NCBI GenBank assembly: GCA_013397795.1 | Contig: VZTJ01000523.1 | Span: 3,146,023 to 3,210,022, forward strand | Reading direction: 5' to 3' | Source of the DNA: Orthonyx spaldingii | Taxonomy: Eukaryota; Chordata; Aves; Passeriformes; Orthonychidae | DNA length: 64,000 nucleotides | Shown: piece after piece, positions 32,835 to 44,310 of the stretch | Numbering within the stretch: the first letter of the stretch is position 1 | Layout: each line of letters begins with the position of its first letter | The notes under the pieces: generated by a model | The model's database searches: none | What the model was told of the DNA's origin: nothing | What the model saw: only the letters and a program-made list of their open reading frames with translations | Translations under genes and position numbers: made by a program

Positions 32835-33000
32835 AATTGAATCATGGAATGATTTGGGATAGTTTGGGATGGAAGGGATCTTAGAGCCCAGCTCATTCCA
32901 CCCCCTGCCATGGGGAGGGACATCTTCCTCTATCCCAGGTTGCTCAAATCCCTGTCCAACCTGACCTGGAACACTTTCAGGGATGAGGCAGCCACAGCTC
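32835..33000 (-). mobile_element. CR1 LINE, 5'-truncated 3' end
   Basis: Tail TTGAATCATGGAATGATTTG, a small duplication (GGATAGTTTGGGATGG), then GGATCTTAGAGCCCAGCTCA, CCCCTGCCATGGGGAGGGAC, CTATCCCAGGTTGCTCAAAT and GGGATGAGGCAGCCACAGCT. Confidence 0.9.
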
Positions 33001-33254
33001 CATGGCCTGGGATTTGTTCTGCAGATTCAGCCTGGCATCCCAGCAGTGGCCAGATCTGACTTCTCCACTTTTCTGTGTCCCTTTCCAGGCAGGAGCTGCC
33101 CCAGGAGCTCTGTGCTCTTCCCAGCCCCAGCTCTCTGCTCCTACAGCTGATGCCAGAAATGCCTCTTCAGGCTCTCTCCTGACTCCCACATCCCAACCCT
33201 GCCATTCCTTGGGGAGACGTTGGTGCCAGCAGGAAGGGCTGGCACTCAGCCGGC

Positions 33255-33326
33255 AGAATTCCTGCGTGGAGCTTGATAGAATTCCTGCGTGGAGCTCAGC
33301 AGAATTCCTGCGTGGAGCTCAGAGGC
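33255..33326. repeat. Tandem repeat, 23-bp unit, 3 copies
   Basis: AGAATTCCTGCGTGGAGCTC (with T instead of C in the first copy) plus a 3-base variable end, starting at 33255, 33278 and 33301. The copies are nearly identical, so the array is recent. Confidence 0.92.
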
Positions 33327-33821
33327 CTCACTGGGCACCCAGGGCGTGGCACGGCCCTGATGCAGGGCAGCTGCCTGTGGACGCAAAGGAATTCACCAAA
33401 ATTAGTGGATCTGACACCTCCTGAGGGGTTCCAGAGTGCAGCAATTATCTCCTGAACCACCCGTCCCACCTTCCTCTGGGAATGCCCCCAGGCGCCGCCT
33501 CGCAGCGAGAGCTAATGAGTGGATTATTGCAGCATTTTAAAACTCAGCTGTTTTGTAAATTGGGATTATCCAGTGAAACCAAGAAGGCTTTCAAGAAGGA
33601 GCAGCCCTGCACCCCCTCCTCGCTCTCTGCAGTCCCTGTAACAGTAGCACGGCCACGGGGAAGGGCTCATTTTTCAAATTCTCCATCTCAAACACTTCCT
33701 TCTCAATCAACATCAAGCCTCTCCCTCCTGCTCCACTTCTCCAAGGAGCGGCACTTCTCCCTGTGCCCATCTCCCACCGAAAACATGGCAAGTCCAGGCA
33801 GTTCTCAGTTGCCAGAGATCT
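33327..33821. other. Noncoding sequence with a small AT-rich core
   Basis: At 33508-33580 there is GAGAGCTAATGAGTGGATTA followed by TTGCAGCATTTTAAAACTC and GGGATTATCCAGTG (GGATTA-type OTX/PITX cores). It is possibly a short regulatory element; the rest is unremarkable. Confidence 0.25.
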
Positions 33822-33875
33822 GTGAGTTTTAAGATCCCTTGCAATCCAAAGCATCCCATGATTCCATAATTCTGC
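33822..33875 (+). mobile_element. Probable CR1 3' tail fragment
   Basis: TTTTAAGATCCCTTGCAATC, CAAAGCATCCCATGATTCCA, TAATTCTG resembles the CR1 end TTTAAGGTCCCTTCCAACCCAAACCATT plus tail octamers. At only about 50 bp it could be a coincidence. Confidence 0.5.
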
Positions 33876-36800
33876 GTGTGGGGCTCCCAGGCAACCCCTC
33901 AGCCCCTGGCCCCGGTGTCAGAGCAGTGTGGGACAACCAGGGAGCCACCCTGGAGCCCTGGGCAGGGCCATCGGGTTCCCAGGCACCAGGGGAAAGCAAT
34001 TCAGTGGTGAGATGTGGCTGGGAGTCCACTGGCAGCACCTTCCCAGAACCAAAATATTTTAATGAAATATTTCAGTTTTGATGAACCGGCATTTTCTTTC
34101 CAAGCACATTTTCCCCAGCTTTAGTTGGAGGAGCCCAGCGTTGGGAACAAGTCCAGACCCCACAGCCCTCCCTTCCCCACACTGCTCCAGCCACCAGCAG
34201 GGCTTGGCTGAGCCAGGTCCTCCATCCCTGGCTGTCACCTGCACCCCCGGCCAGGCTGGGATGTGTGACCAACAGATCTGAACCTGTGCTGGAGTCAAAC
34301 CTTGGACAAAAGCCTCTGCCTGCTCCCAGAATTATCCCCAATAATTTGCTTTCCCAAACCCTTTAAACTGGGATATTCTAATAACACTTCCAGGGGAGAA
34401 TTTCACACACACCAAAGGTACTGGTGGGCCGGGTTGCTCCTTACTTCTTCCAGGAATTCCTTTTCTGGAGGATTTTTCGCTTTTTCTGTGCAGCATGGAG
34501 AGCTGTGCTCATCCTGTGGGGTTGTGGCACAGGATGACCATCAGCCCAAAGAACCTGATCCCAAACCCAACACCAACCTGACCAGTGGGGTGAAACTCAT
34601 CCCCCTCCCTGCAGCCCTGGCAGAGCAGCACCACAAAGGCGGAAAACCAAGGAGGTTTCTTTGGAAAGCTGTTTCCATTTTCCGGAGCATTGTTCCGTGG
34701 GTATGAAGTGGAGCTATTTCCCTGGGGTTTATTCCAGCTGAAACCCAGGAACAGCAGATTTTACCATAACGGGATGTGCCTGCAGAGCCCCCAGCACAGA
34801 GCGGCCCCAGCCCGGGAAGTCGGGGATTTCCTAAAGGGAATGGATTGTCCTTGTCCAGGATGGTCCCTAATTTGCTTTGGGCATTGAGGCAGGAGGTCCC
34901 AGGGGACACTGGGCTCTGAGGGCTCCTCAGCTGGCAAAGGTTTATTTTAAGCAAAGATTTAAAGGCAACCAAAGTTGTTCAGGCATTTCTCCAGCTGGAT
35001 GTGATGCCGGCCCCGGTCCCGGCTGGCGCCTTCTCTCCTGATTTCCCAGAGCCTTGTGCCTCCATGGGTGACACTGTCTACAGGTCCTTGAAAATGTCAC
35101 AGTTCTGGCGTCTCTCATTTGCTTCTTCTCCTTCCAGCTGCTTCCCAGTGAGGAGGAGGGAAAACCCCTCAGGTTGCCCCTGAACACCCCTCCTTGATGT
35201 CTCCATCCTCCCATTAGCTCGGTCTCCCCCGCCATGATGCCATCAGGAAGCAGGGTCGCCTTTGGCTCCCTTTCATCCCCTCTGTGACATTCAGACGCTG
35301 CCGTGAGGGGCAGGGAGGATTTCCATTTGGAAGGGTTTCCATTCTGAAGGATGCCGCCGAGCCCCCGGGGGCCTGCTTTAAAAAGAAGAGAAACGAGAAG
35401 AGAGGAGAGGAGAAAAAGGCAAGCCCAGCCTTCCCAGCTCTTTCTTTTCCCTTTTGTCCCCACAGTCAGAAGTCCCTAATTGGTCTGAACTCTGTGGGTG
35501 TCACGGGGGCCCTCCTGGACCACCGACCCCACACAAGACCCCGGCGCATCCAACGTGGAAGGAGAGGCTGGAGCTGCTCATCTTCCCTCCCTGCTCCCAC
35601 CAGAAACGCTGATTCCTGCAAAGCTGTGACAGAAAAATGTGGAATAAATAATTGCAACGATCTGAAAAATGTTATTTTTGTGGTGGGAAATGCATTTGGG
35701 GGAAGGGTGAAAAATAAATAAGAGGGAGAGGTTTTGAACTGATGAAGAAAACAGGGTCTTGTCAGAGCGCCCCAGAGAGACCCCGTTTGCCATTAATGGG
35801 GAAAGCAAATTGGAGGATAATTGCTGGATTTGGAGAGGGGGTTTACACCTTAGGAAACAGGATCTGGGTTATGATTCCCGTATTCTGGGCATGAGTGAGC
35901 ACTGGAGGGAAGCTTCTTTAGCCATCGGGGTCCGGGGCTGGGAGCGATGGGGATTTTGGGATGCGGCATTGCCCTGGCAGCAGCAGAGGGTGGGACAGGG
36001 CAGCTCCTCCTCCCTCCTCTGGAGTGAGACCATCCCATGGTGGCCGCTGTGACCCCTCTCCATGCTAGACTTGAGCACCTGATGGGTCCTGCAGCTTCAC
36101 CCAGCATCTCCAGCTCCTCATTCCAGTTCTCCCAGCACCGCTTCCTGCCCTTTCTGGGGCCATGGGATGCTCATGGACTCCTGCCACCAAAAATTAACCA
36201 GAACTCTTCACCACTGGAGATGCTCTGGCCTGGTGGGAGTGCCAATGGTGGAATCATCTCCTCTACCACTGCCTTGTGGGAGGCATCACCATGGGAATGG
36301 CACTGGAGAAGAGAGGGGACAGTGGCACACAGGGACATGGGGAGCAGCAAGATTCAAAGGGGGGTGCAACAGCTCCCTCCTGCTCTTCCTGCTTGAAGGC
36401 AGAGAGGGAAATAAAGGACAGAGAGAAGGAAATAAAGGAAGATGAAGGGAAGAAGGCAGGGCAGGCGTTTTCCACTTGCCTGTTGGCTGAGCAGAGTTAT
36501 TTCTGGGAGGCTCTGGGGCATCCCGTACAGAAACAGCTCATGACATGCAGCCCCTGGTGCCCGGTGGCTCTTGGGGCTGTTGAGTGCAGATGGTCCTCAA
36601 GTCCGGTGGGGTCCGGCCATCACGGCGGGGAAAGAATTCCAGAGGCTGCATTCACTCACTGCCAAAACCAGGACACCCCGTGTGTTCCAGCTGGGAAAGC
36701 CATGAGCAAATTCCAAGGCTCCTGAAAGGCAGCCCCAGCTGAGCATCACTCAGGAGGTGTCCTGAGGGCTCCCCCCACCAGCCCACCCAGATTTCCTTCC

Positions 36801-36939
36801 CAACAAGCGATTCCCAACCCAAATCCAGCCACCAGGAGCACTGGGACGAGGCACACGCGGTGCTGGAGCTGAACACCCCCACAGGCAGCCGGGAAAAGGA
36901 GCAGTGTCACCCTCAGAGGCTGGCACTGCGCTGCGTTTC
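33876..36939. other. Noncoding single-copy sequence; acceptor-like site near 35465
   Basis: About 3 kb without a recognised repeat family. A strong pyrimidine run, TTTCTTTTCCCTTTTGTCCC then CACAG at about 35444-35465, looks like a splice acceptor. An open stretch follows to a stop at 35721, with AATAAA at about 35643. No domain is recognisable and I do not call an exon. A 19-bp near-duplication (GAGGGAAATAAAGGACAGA, then AGAAGGAAATAAAGGA) lies at about 36403-36440. Confidence 0.35.
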
Positions 36940-37420
36940 ATAGTAACGGGGAAATATTTTATGCATCAAAAACAATATTTTGGCAAGATCCTTCCCAGGC
37001 ACTTGTAAGTGCTTATCACGGCGCGGGAGCCTGGATGCTCCAGGCCCTTGGACTCAGATGCTCTTTGTTCTTGTACAACCTGATGTAGGTGCTGCTGCAG
37101 AGAGAAAAATAAACACTAAAATGGGAATAAACACCCCGTTGTCTGCTGCCCCCACCAACCGTGTCTGTTCCTAAAATAATTGCGTCTGCGGTAAACGCCG
37201 ACTAATTAATGTGCACATATTTAGAAGAGGATTAACATCAATAATAATCAATGCAGATCTATTATGGCTAATTACGGATGTGGATCTATTGCATAGCTCC
37301 TAATCTTCTATAAATATGGTTTTTATAATCACTTTGTTAGCAGGTATCTAAAGCAATGCGGAGAATTTGCAATACAAGTTAGAGCCTGGCTCTGTTCCAG
37401 CCCAGGTAATTACACCCTGG
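36940..37420. promoter_or_regulatory. Candidate conserved noncoding element, strongest in window
   Basis: The longest dense AT-motif island, in two parts. The left part (36946-36990) has GGAAATATTTTATGCATC and AACAATATTTTGG. The main part (37170-37420) has three TAATTA sites (37203, 37269 and 37407), GAGGATTAACATCAATAATA, ATCAATGCAGATC, a repeated GATCTATT (37257 and 37283), CTATAAATATGG, CACTTTGTTAGC and AATTTGCAATAC. There is no coding frame, no repeat family and no tandem structure. It looks like a homeodomain/SOX-bound developmental enhancer. Conservation in other birds or mammals is the missing evidence. Confidence 0.5.
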
Positions 37421-38814
37421 CTCGGTCTATCCCTCTGCAGCTCCCCCTGGGAATACATTTATTTTTAACTTCTTACCCAGAAATGTTTCATGTCACCAAG
37501 GGCCATGTGCTGTGTGACACCCCAAAGGATGGAGCACAGAGGGGATGTGGGATCTCTCTGGGTGAACCTCAGAGCACGCTGGGTGTGTTTAGTCCATCAC
37601 AGCTCGGGATTAGGTTGTTATTAGTCCCCACAGAACATCGGGAACAGCTCTTTAGTCTGGGGAAGGAGGCTGTTAAATAACAAGGAGGATCTGAGAGCTC
37701 TGTTGGATGAAACCTTTGGCTCTGTGTGTCTGGGCTCGTCACCGCTCCGCAGCCGCTGCTCTCCTTGGGGAGTGATGCTCAAATCCTGCTGGGGCTGCAG
37801 CTCATGGGGGGCTGATCCATCCCAGCATCCCAGCAGGGTTTGGGGAACACGGATCCTGAGGAACCCCCATGTCTGGGGGATGCTCGGCCATGGAACTGCG
37901 GGAAGGGGCAGTGGGAGCCCTGCAGAGCCCAGCAGGATGTGGGGTCCAGGCTGGGAGGAGGAAGAGCAGGATCCAGCAACAAGAAGCCTGGGAGCTGGGT
38001 GGGCAGCCGTTCCCTCCCACCTCTGCCCAGGCTGCTGAGCTGCTCCTGGAGTTTGGAAGCACCAGCCTCTGTTGGTTTCTCTTTTTTTTTTTTCCCTTTT
38101 TTTTCCTCAGCAATAACCTTGGGAAAAGTGGGCTGGGGTGGGAGCTGTCACACGGTGAATGGGAAAGAGGTGGCAGCTGCACAAACCTCGGGCTGTTCCG
38201 GAGGCTCAGGAAGCAAAAAACAACATCCATGTTTCACCACAGCCCCAATTACAACGGGGTTAAGTTTAGCACTTCAGCAGTCAAAACATCTTTCCAAAGC
38301 CTCCTCAGGCTGGAAATGCCGTCCAAGAGCCATGGGAAGAAGGACTCGTAACCCAATCTGCTGCTCCAGATTATGCAGTGTCCGACCGTGTAATTGAGAT
38401 TAATCACTTCTTCCCCCATGCCCAGAAATACCTTTCATGTCTGGAACACACTTCCCCGTCCAGAGCCACTTGAACTTTGAGACTTGTGGGCGATGCAGAT
38501 GGAGAGAGAGAGGACAGGGTGGGATCCATCAGCCAGGCAGCGCTTCTGGAGTGTCCCATGCTGGTCTGCAGGGTGAGACAGCACTCAGGAACCTCGAGGG
38601 AGCAGCTTCTCTGCCTCCACCCCATCACGCTGTGCCTCATCCCCCAGAGGCCCGTGGTGTGACACCGATAATTATTTGCTCATTGGCCAACCCAGCTCAC
38701 GTGGCCTTCTCAGGTGCTGTGGTAGCACCAAGACAGGCGGCGAGGGTGACCTGAAATCTGGCAGCGTTTTATTTAAACCTAAACCTGGGCTCAGCAGTGC
38801 TGAATGAACAGCTG
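37421..38814. other. Noncoding sequence with poly-T tract
   Basis: TCTTTTTTTTTTTTCCCTTT then TTTTTCC lies at about 38080-38109. The frames crossing it (37802-38397) are hydrophobic only because of the T run. CATTGGCCAACC (CCAAT-like, 38682) and CCGATAATTATTTGC (about 38666) are isolated motifs. Confidence 0.4.
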
Positions 38815-38870
38815 CACTCGATGATGTTGAAGGTCTTTTCCAACCTAAACTGTTCCGTGGTTCTCCAAAC
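38815..38870 (+). mobile_element. CR1 LINE 3' tail fragment
   Basis: CTGCACTCGATGATGTTGAA, GGTCTTTTCCAACCTAAACT, GTTCCGTGGTTCTCC: the last ~55 bp of the same CR1 3' subfamily as at 9.23 kb, with a mutated tail. Confidence 0.8.
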
Positions 38871-40149
38871 CATCCCTGCCTGCTCCCACACAGGACACAG
38901 CACAATTCCACCAGGCAGCTCTGGGGAGGCAAGGAACCCTCTCAGCTGCTAGGGGGGATAATTCTCCTTCCTACAGCAGTGGGAGTGAAGCAGATGTGGG
39001 GTTTCTTGTAATTCTCCGGGATTTGGCAATGTTGACGTGCAATAACCTGAAGAGCTGCGGTGGTTTCCCAGCCTGGAAGAGGTGGGAATCTCCCTTCAGT
39101 CATCATAAGGGAAGTAAGTGTGACCTTGCTTGTTTGTTCCTTCGTGGGGCAGAGAGGAGAGATGCCCACCCCAGGCATCCCAACCACACGGATGTGTCAC
39201 TGAGGGGACACAGGGCACGTCCCGGGACTGGGAAAAGGAGCGGGGTGGTGAGGACAGCCCCGGTTCCTGCTCCAGGAGGTTCTGGGGGTGCTGGGCTGGG
39301 CTGGGTGATGCTGAGGGACACCCAGGTTCCTGCTCCAGAAGGTTCTGGGATTGCTGGGAGGCTCAGCAGGCCGCGCTGCTGGCACAGCCGTGCGTGCAAG
39401 CTTTGCATTTCCATTTTAACCTAAAGACCCGAAGAGATTGGGTTCCAGCTGACAAGTCATAAAAGCTGTCGTGTCCTGTATCACAGCGAACATCTGCCAG
39501 CGGCATGGCTCCCAGCGGGATCAGCGCTCCGACACGAGTTCAAGGGCTTTTTGGGGGCTTGCTGGAGGAGAGCCGAGGCAGGAAGAGGAGCAGCAGTGCC
39601 CCCGAGGCCCTCTTGGCCAACCGCAGAGGAATTGCAGCTCGGGCTGGAGCTGGGGCAGACCCAGCGAGACTCTCCAAAGGTCAGCAGCATTCCAGCTGCG
39701 GGAGCTGCGGGACACCCACTCCGGGTAACTGGAGAAGGAGCCGGGTAAGCTGCTGGAAGACACGGTTTAAGGCAGCTCGTCCCTGCTGCAGGGAGCTGCT
39801 CTGTTTATGGGTTCTGCTCTCAGGATGGGATAGGTTTGCGCTTTATCAGAGCCTCAGAGCCCCTTCTTGGCACCAGCTGGGGATCGTGGGCCTTAGGGCT
39901 GAGTGTGTGAGGGGTTATTGGAGCTGAGCCCCACCGACTGCAGGGGATGGGGGGAGGAGGTGCTCAGACCTGAGCCCTTCCTAAAGCAACCCTGATGAAG
40001 GGAATTCACTCCCATCCCTCTGCCGGACCTTGCTGCCCTCCCCAGCTGCCCTGTGCGGCCACTTCGGGGGGTGCAGGACAGCCACGGGCTGGAGCATGGG
40101 AAAGGTGGCTGGGAGAGGAGGGCTGGTGACCAGACTGCATCCCAGAGGT
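38871..40149. other. Noncoding sequence with a 63-bp tandem duplication
   Basis: GGTTCCTGCTCCAGGAGGTT at 39262 recurs as GGTTCCTGCTCCAGAAGGTT at 39325, giving two copies of a 63-bp unit to about 39370. The remainder is GC-rich with no recognised gene. Confidence 0.5.
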
Positions 40150-40376
40150 GGCACAGTGGCTGTGTCCTGCTCTGGTGTCAGTGTCCCTGTCCTGCTCTGG
40201 TGTCAGTGTCTCTGTCCTGCGCTGGTGGCAGTGTTCCTGTCCTGCTCTGGTGTCAGTGTCTCTGTCCCGCGCTGGTGGCAGTATCCCTGTCCTGCTGTGG
40301 TGGCAGTGTCCCTGTCCTGCTGTGGTGGCCGTGTCCCACTCCTGCTGTGGTGGCAGTGTCCCTGTCCTGCTCCCAG
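40150..40376. repeat. Minisatellite, 25-bp unit, about 9 copies
   Basis: Core CTGGTGTCAGTGTCCCTGTC plus CTGCT, repeating every 25 bp from 40172 (40172, 40197, 40222, 40247, 40272, 40297 and on). Two variant classes alternate: GCTCTGGTGTCAG and GCGCTGGTGGCAG. The right end has GCTGTGGTGGCAG. Stops are absent in most frames, so 130-210-codon frames cross it on both strands; these are artefacts. Confidence 0.95.
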
Positions 40377-40835
40377 AGAGCACAGCCGTGGGACTGCACA
40401 GCCCATTGCACAGACCCCCAGTGCAATCCAGCCATCCCAGTTCCCGAGGCAGTGCGGGCAGCAGCTGCCACGGAAGAAAAGCCCCACTGCCAGCGAGGGA
40501 AAGCCAAAACAGAGCCGTGTGTGGCAACTGAGAAGGAAATGAGTGCAGAGCCTGCAGGACTCACTAATGGCCTCCACCGCGTGCCTCTGCCTCGTACGAG
40601 GCCTTCGCTGTGCGAGTTTGGACACATCCCATTTCCCACAGACCCTCATTATCCTACTCGTGTTCACCGCAGTTCTCCATAAATATTTTATGAGCATCCT
40701 CTTTGCAAGGCTTTCGCTTGGATTTGCCCTGTGAAAGCGTCTGCCTGGCAAGGAGAAGAGAGGGGAAATGAATAACAAGAATGATCACGGAGAAGGGTGG
40801 GGGGTGGAGGGGATGGCGGGGAGAAGGAGCCTCGC
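40377..40835. other. Noncoding sequence
   Basis: An AT-richer segment at 40640-40700 includes CATAAATATTTTATGAGC. No gene or repeat family recognised. Confidence 0.35.
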
Positions 40836-40866
40836 TCTTTCTCTCTGTCTCTCTCTCTCTCTCTCC
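40836..40866. repeat. (CT)n microsatellite
   Basis: TCTTTCTCTCTGTCTCTCTC followed by TCTCTCTCTCC: an interrupted CT dinucleotide run. Confidence 0.9.
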
Positions 40867-41227
40867 TCGATAACTGAGTTGTCTCATCTCTACTCTTGTG
40901 TGATAACAGCAGAGCAGCTGCGTCCCCGAGCCGGGATCCTTTGGAGCGCTGTTCTCGGGAGCGGTGCCCAGCTGCCTCTGCCACCACCCAGGGGGACAGA
41001 GCCCAGCTGTGCCCTGTCCTCCCGGGGCTGCGGAGAGGGACAGCGAGGAGAGGAAACAGCCCCAGGATGAGGAGACGCGGCCACCTGCTGTGCCCTGCCT
41101 GGCTGAGGCCCTGACACGCGGGAATGTTTGAGCACATCCAGTCCTGCCCATGCCAGGCAGAGCAGGAGCCCTGGTCCAGCAGGGCACAGGTGTGTGGGGC
41201 ACAGGTGTGCTCCAACAGGGCAGCCTC

Positions 41228-41466
41228 CAACACAGCATCCACACACAGCACCCACACATGGAATCCACACATGGAATCCACACACGAAATCCACACACGG
41301 AATCCACACATGGAATCCACACACAGCATTCCCACACAGAATCCACACACAGAATCCACACATGAAATCCACACACAGAATCCACACACAGCACCCGCAC
41401 AGAGAATCCACACACAGGATCCACACACGGAATCCACACACAGCATCCCCCATTCCCCACACACAG
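41228..41466. repeat. Minisatellite, 13-bp unit, about 17-18 copies
   Basis: Unit AATCCACACACGG with ATGG, ACAG and ACGA variants, in register every 13 bp (41258, 41271, 41284, 41297 and on), interrupted by CAGCATCC/CAGCACCC variants. Since 13 is not a multiple of three, each frame meets all phases and reads the same 13-residue motif. On the minus strand this yields a cysteine/tryptophan/valine-rich repeat inside frames of 338, 269 and 215 codons. This is low-complexity DNA, not a gene. Confidence 0.95.
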
Positions 41467-42414
41467 CTTCCCTGGGCCAGCATGCAGGTGGGGACATCTG
41501 TCACCAATTCCATCTTGTCCCCCTGGCTCAGGCACATTGGCCATGGCCCCGTTCACCTTTGGGACCTGCCCTCCCTCCCCTCCCACCCCTGGGTGCTGCA
41601 GCCCCGGCCGTGGGGTTTCTCTCCTTTGGTTTCCCAGGCAGAGTCCGAGCCCTTCCCAGCCCACCTCCACCCAGGACAGCCTCCTGCCTTATCCTTCGGC
41701 TTCATGAGAGAGCTGAGGCTGGCTGGGAAGCACGAATCCCATTTAGGGAAATAAAACAACAAACCCTGAGGTTTGGAAATTGGTTTTCATCATCACTTCG
41801 AAGAGGGAGCGAAATGTTGATGACACCAAGGCAGGAAGGGAGCTGCTGGCACGGCTCTCCCTCTTTGTGACCGTGGCCCTGCAATCCTGCATTTCTGTGG
41901 ATGAAGGACCTGGGGCAGAGCTCAAACCATTCCTGGGCTCTCTCCAGAGAGCTCCTTTTATGGACCCCATAAATCTTGTCAGCTGTCCAATGGGATAACC
42001 CTCCCATCCCGCTGGAGGAGCTGCATTGCAAATTCCTCACCAGCCAATGCTTTTCCCAGAAAGGGGCTGAGTTGGGTGAGCGAGGGGTGACAGGGGGCTG
42101 GTGCTGCCCCAGGAGCCACAGCCCCAAGCCTGGAGGGGGTTGAGGATCTCTTGGGCCCCCCTGGAATTAGAAAATGTCTCTAGTAAAGGAGGTAAGGCAA
42201 TAGGGATGTTCCAGAAAAGCACCCATGCCCAGGACACAGCAAATCCCACTTCCTTCCCCGACCCTGTAGCCCACAGAGCCTCGGAGGCTTGTCAGGAGAG
42301 GTTTCCTTCCCAGATTTTCCTTCAGAAGATGCTTTTCACAAGTGTGTGTTTATGAGCGAGGAGCGGGGCTTCCACCCCTCCTTTTGCACAACGGCGGCTC
42401 TTGCCGCTGGGCTT
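41467..42414. other. Noncoding single-copy sequence
   Basis: No recognised gene or repeat. AT-richer at 41740-41830. Confidence 0.4.
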
Positions 42415-42560
42415 TTCCTGCTGAGGTACATTCCTAAATAAATAAATAAAGCAGTTAAATAATTTCCTGTCTAATTGGTAAGAGGCTGAAATAAGTGACC
42501 TAATCAGCCTTTTCTGTCTCTCATTTCTGCCTAACTCTGACCTTACTCTCCCCAGCTTGG
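42415..42560. promoter_or_regulatory. Candidate regulatory element
   Basis: (AAAT)n at about 42437-42452, then GCAGTTAAATAATTTCCTGT, CTAATTGGTAAGAGGC and AAATAAGTGACCTAATCAGC. TAATTG and TAATCA are homeodomain-type cores. Composition contrasts with the GC-rich flanks. Confidence 0.3.
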
Positions 42561-43899
42561 CAGTACAGGGAGCCGGGTGTGTGTGGTGGGGTTGCCCCCA
42601 TTTTCCCTGGAGCAGACGTGGGAAGCATCAGGCTCGTGGGCTCTGAGCTTTCCTCGGCTCATTTCAATCCCATCAACCCTTACCTGGAGCTGCAGAGGCC
42701 ATAAAGCCTCTCTGTGCTTCCCAGTTCTCCGTGTGCAGCTGTTGGGAAGCAGGCCAGCCCGAATGTTTGCTGAGATGCTCCCACAAAGCTAAAAAAGGCT
42801 GGAATTACCCCAAACCAGGCTGGTCTCCTGTGCCCCAGTGCAGCCAATGCTGGCTCCAGGGTGTGCTGTCAGCGTCCAACCCTGGATGGTGCAAGGAAAC
42901 TGCTCCAGGATTTGTTACTGAAGGGCAGGAGAAGCCAGGAAAGCTCCTCCAGGACTGGGCTGGGTCCCAGAATGCAGGAGCAGAATCAGAATTAGGTTCT
43001 CTGTCCCTGATAAGAGGAATTTGGTGTTTCCCAAGTGGCTCTGCCGCAATGAGCCATCGCTGCTCCCTGTGCCACCCCCAGGGAGCTGCAGGGCTGCACA
43101 CTTTGGAAGTTCAGCTGATCTCCCAGAACCACAGCAAGATGGTCCCACCTCTTCCCAGAGAGGAATTTCTCACTCCTCTACCTCTCTCTGTTGGATTATT
43201 TCCCTGAAACTTATCACCTGTTTTCCTTTCCTCAATCCCACCTTCCTAACTCCGCATTCCTCTACCTTTCTAAATCATTCCCCTCCCTTCTGCCTGCTGA
43301 CACCTTTAAACCAGCTGAAGGTCAATGGTTTGACACCTCTCCCCTGCTTTTCTGCCCCTTCCACCCCAACACGAGCAGGTTCCAGCCTGCAGAGTGTCCC
43401 CATGGGGTGTCCCCACTGTAAAGCTGATTTTCCCACCTGATTCCATGGCCCAGCTCCCAGCCACGAACTGAAAAAGCCTTGGGATGAATTGCTGAGCCTG
43501 GAGTGGAGGATTCCCAGTGTCCCAGCAGTTGTGCTGAGGTGTTGGCCATGCACAGGTGAGAGCATCTGCCACCCCACCCAGATGGGCATCCTCTTCCTCC
43601 TCTTCCTCCCCTCCAGCCCTCCCCACGCAACTCCTTGGGCTCTGCTCTCCCCCTGCCTGTCTTCTCTCCCTCGTGCCACCATCTCCTGCATCCCTTGCTG
43701 TTTGGGGTGTGTTCCCAAGTCCTGGCCGAGCCGGGGCAGCTCTGGCTCCGGGGGGAGTCAGGCAGGGAGGCCTCCGTGCTCCAACACCGCTGCGGCTTCC
43801 AGCCCCCCTTGAAATTTGTCACTCTAATCCCGTTTGGACACCGCTAACTCCGGCATCCTCCCCCTCCGCCTTCCCTCTCCGGTGCCTCGCGGTGACTCC
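42561..43899. other. Noncoding sequence, pyrimidine-rich middle
   Basis: Plus strand is C/T-rich at 43180-43320 and 43580-43660. Overlapping frames around 43275-43850 on both strands have no domain. Confidence 0.4.
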
Positions 43900-44310
43900 C
43901 GCAGACGCTGCCTTATCTACAGCCCGTTTGTTATTCCCATTCCTATTCATCCCGCGTTCCCGGGCTGCTTGTGCCGCGGGAGACAGGAAAACAAAGTCGG
44001 CTGTGGCCTCGGGGGACCCCCGCGCTCGGAAAGGAGAGGCACACGGCAGAGGGATGCGGGGATTCGGGAGCAGCGCTGGCGTGCGGCGCTTTCACCGCGT
44101 CTGCACGGCCGGCTCGTTTCCCAGGGCCGTCACAGAGGGAACAGGAGTGAGAGCGAGTGGATGCCCAGGAGAACCCCTGAGAGTCCCGTCAGCTGCCCTG
44201 GGCCCTGCCCCGGCTGTTGTGACACAGCCAGGCAGCTCCGGGAGCGGTGACACGGTGACATCCCCGCGGTGGCACTGCCGCTGCGCTCGGAGCCGGCACC
44301 TCCTGCCAAG
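43900..44310. promoter_or_regulatory. CpG-rich block
   Basis: Dense CpGs in GCTTGTGCCGCGGGAGACAG, GGGGGACCCCCGCGCTCGGA, GGAGCAGCGCTGGCGTGCGG and CGCTTTCACCGCGTCTGCAC. A small CpG island is possible. The frame at 43556-44392 (278 codons) crosses it and has no recognisable domain. Confidence 0.35.

Noticed and set aside
40221..40278. GCTGGTGG, identical to the bacterial Chi site
   Set aside because: Chi acts with bacterial RecBCD. In avian DNA it is a chance feature of the 25-bp repeat.
40654..41670. Minus-strand frame of 338 codons rich in Cys, Trp and Val
   Set aside because: Its middle is the 13-bp minisatellite read as protein; overlapping frames of 269 and 215 codons read the same repeat. 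The flanks have no domain.
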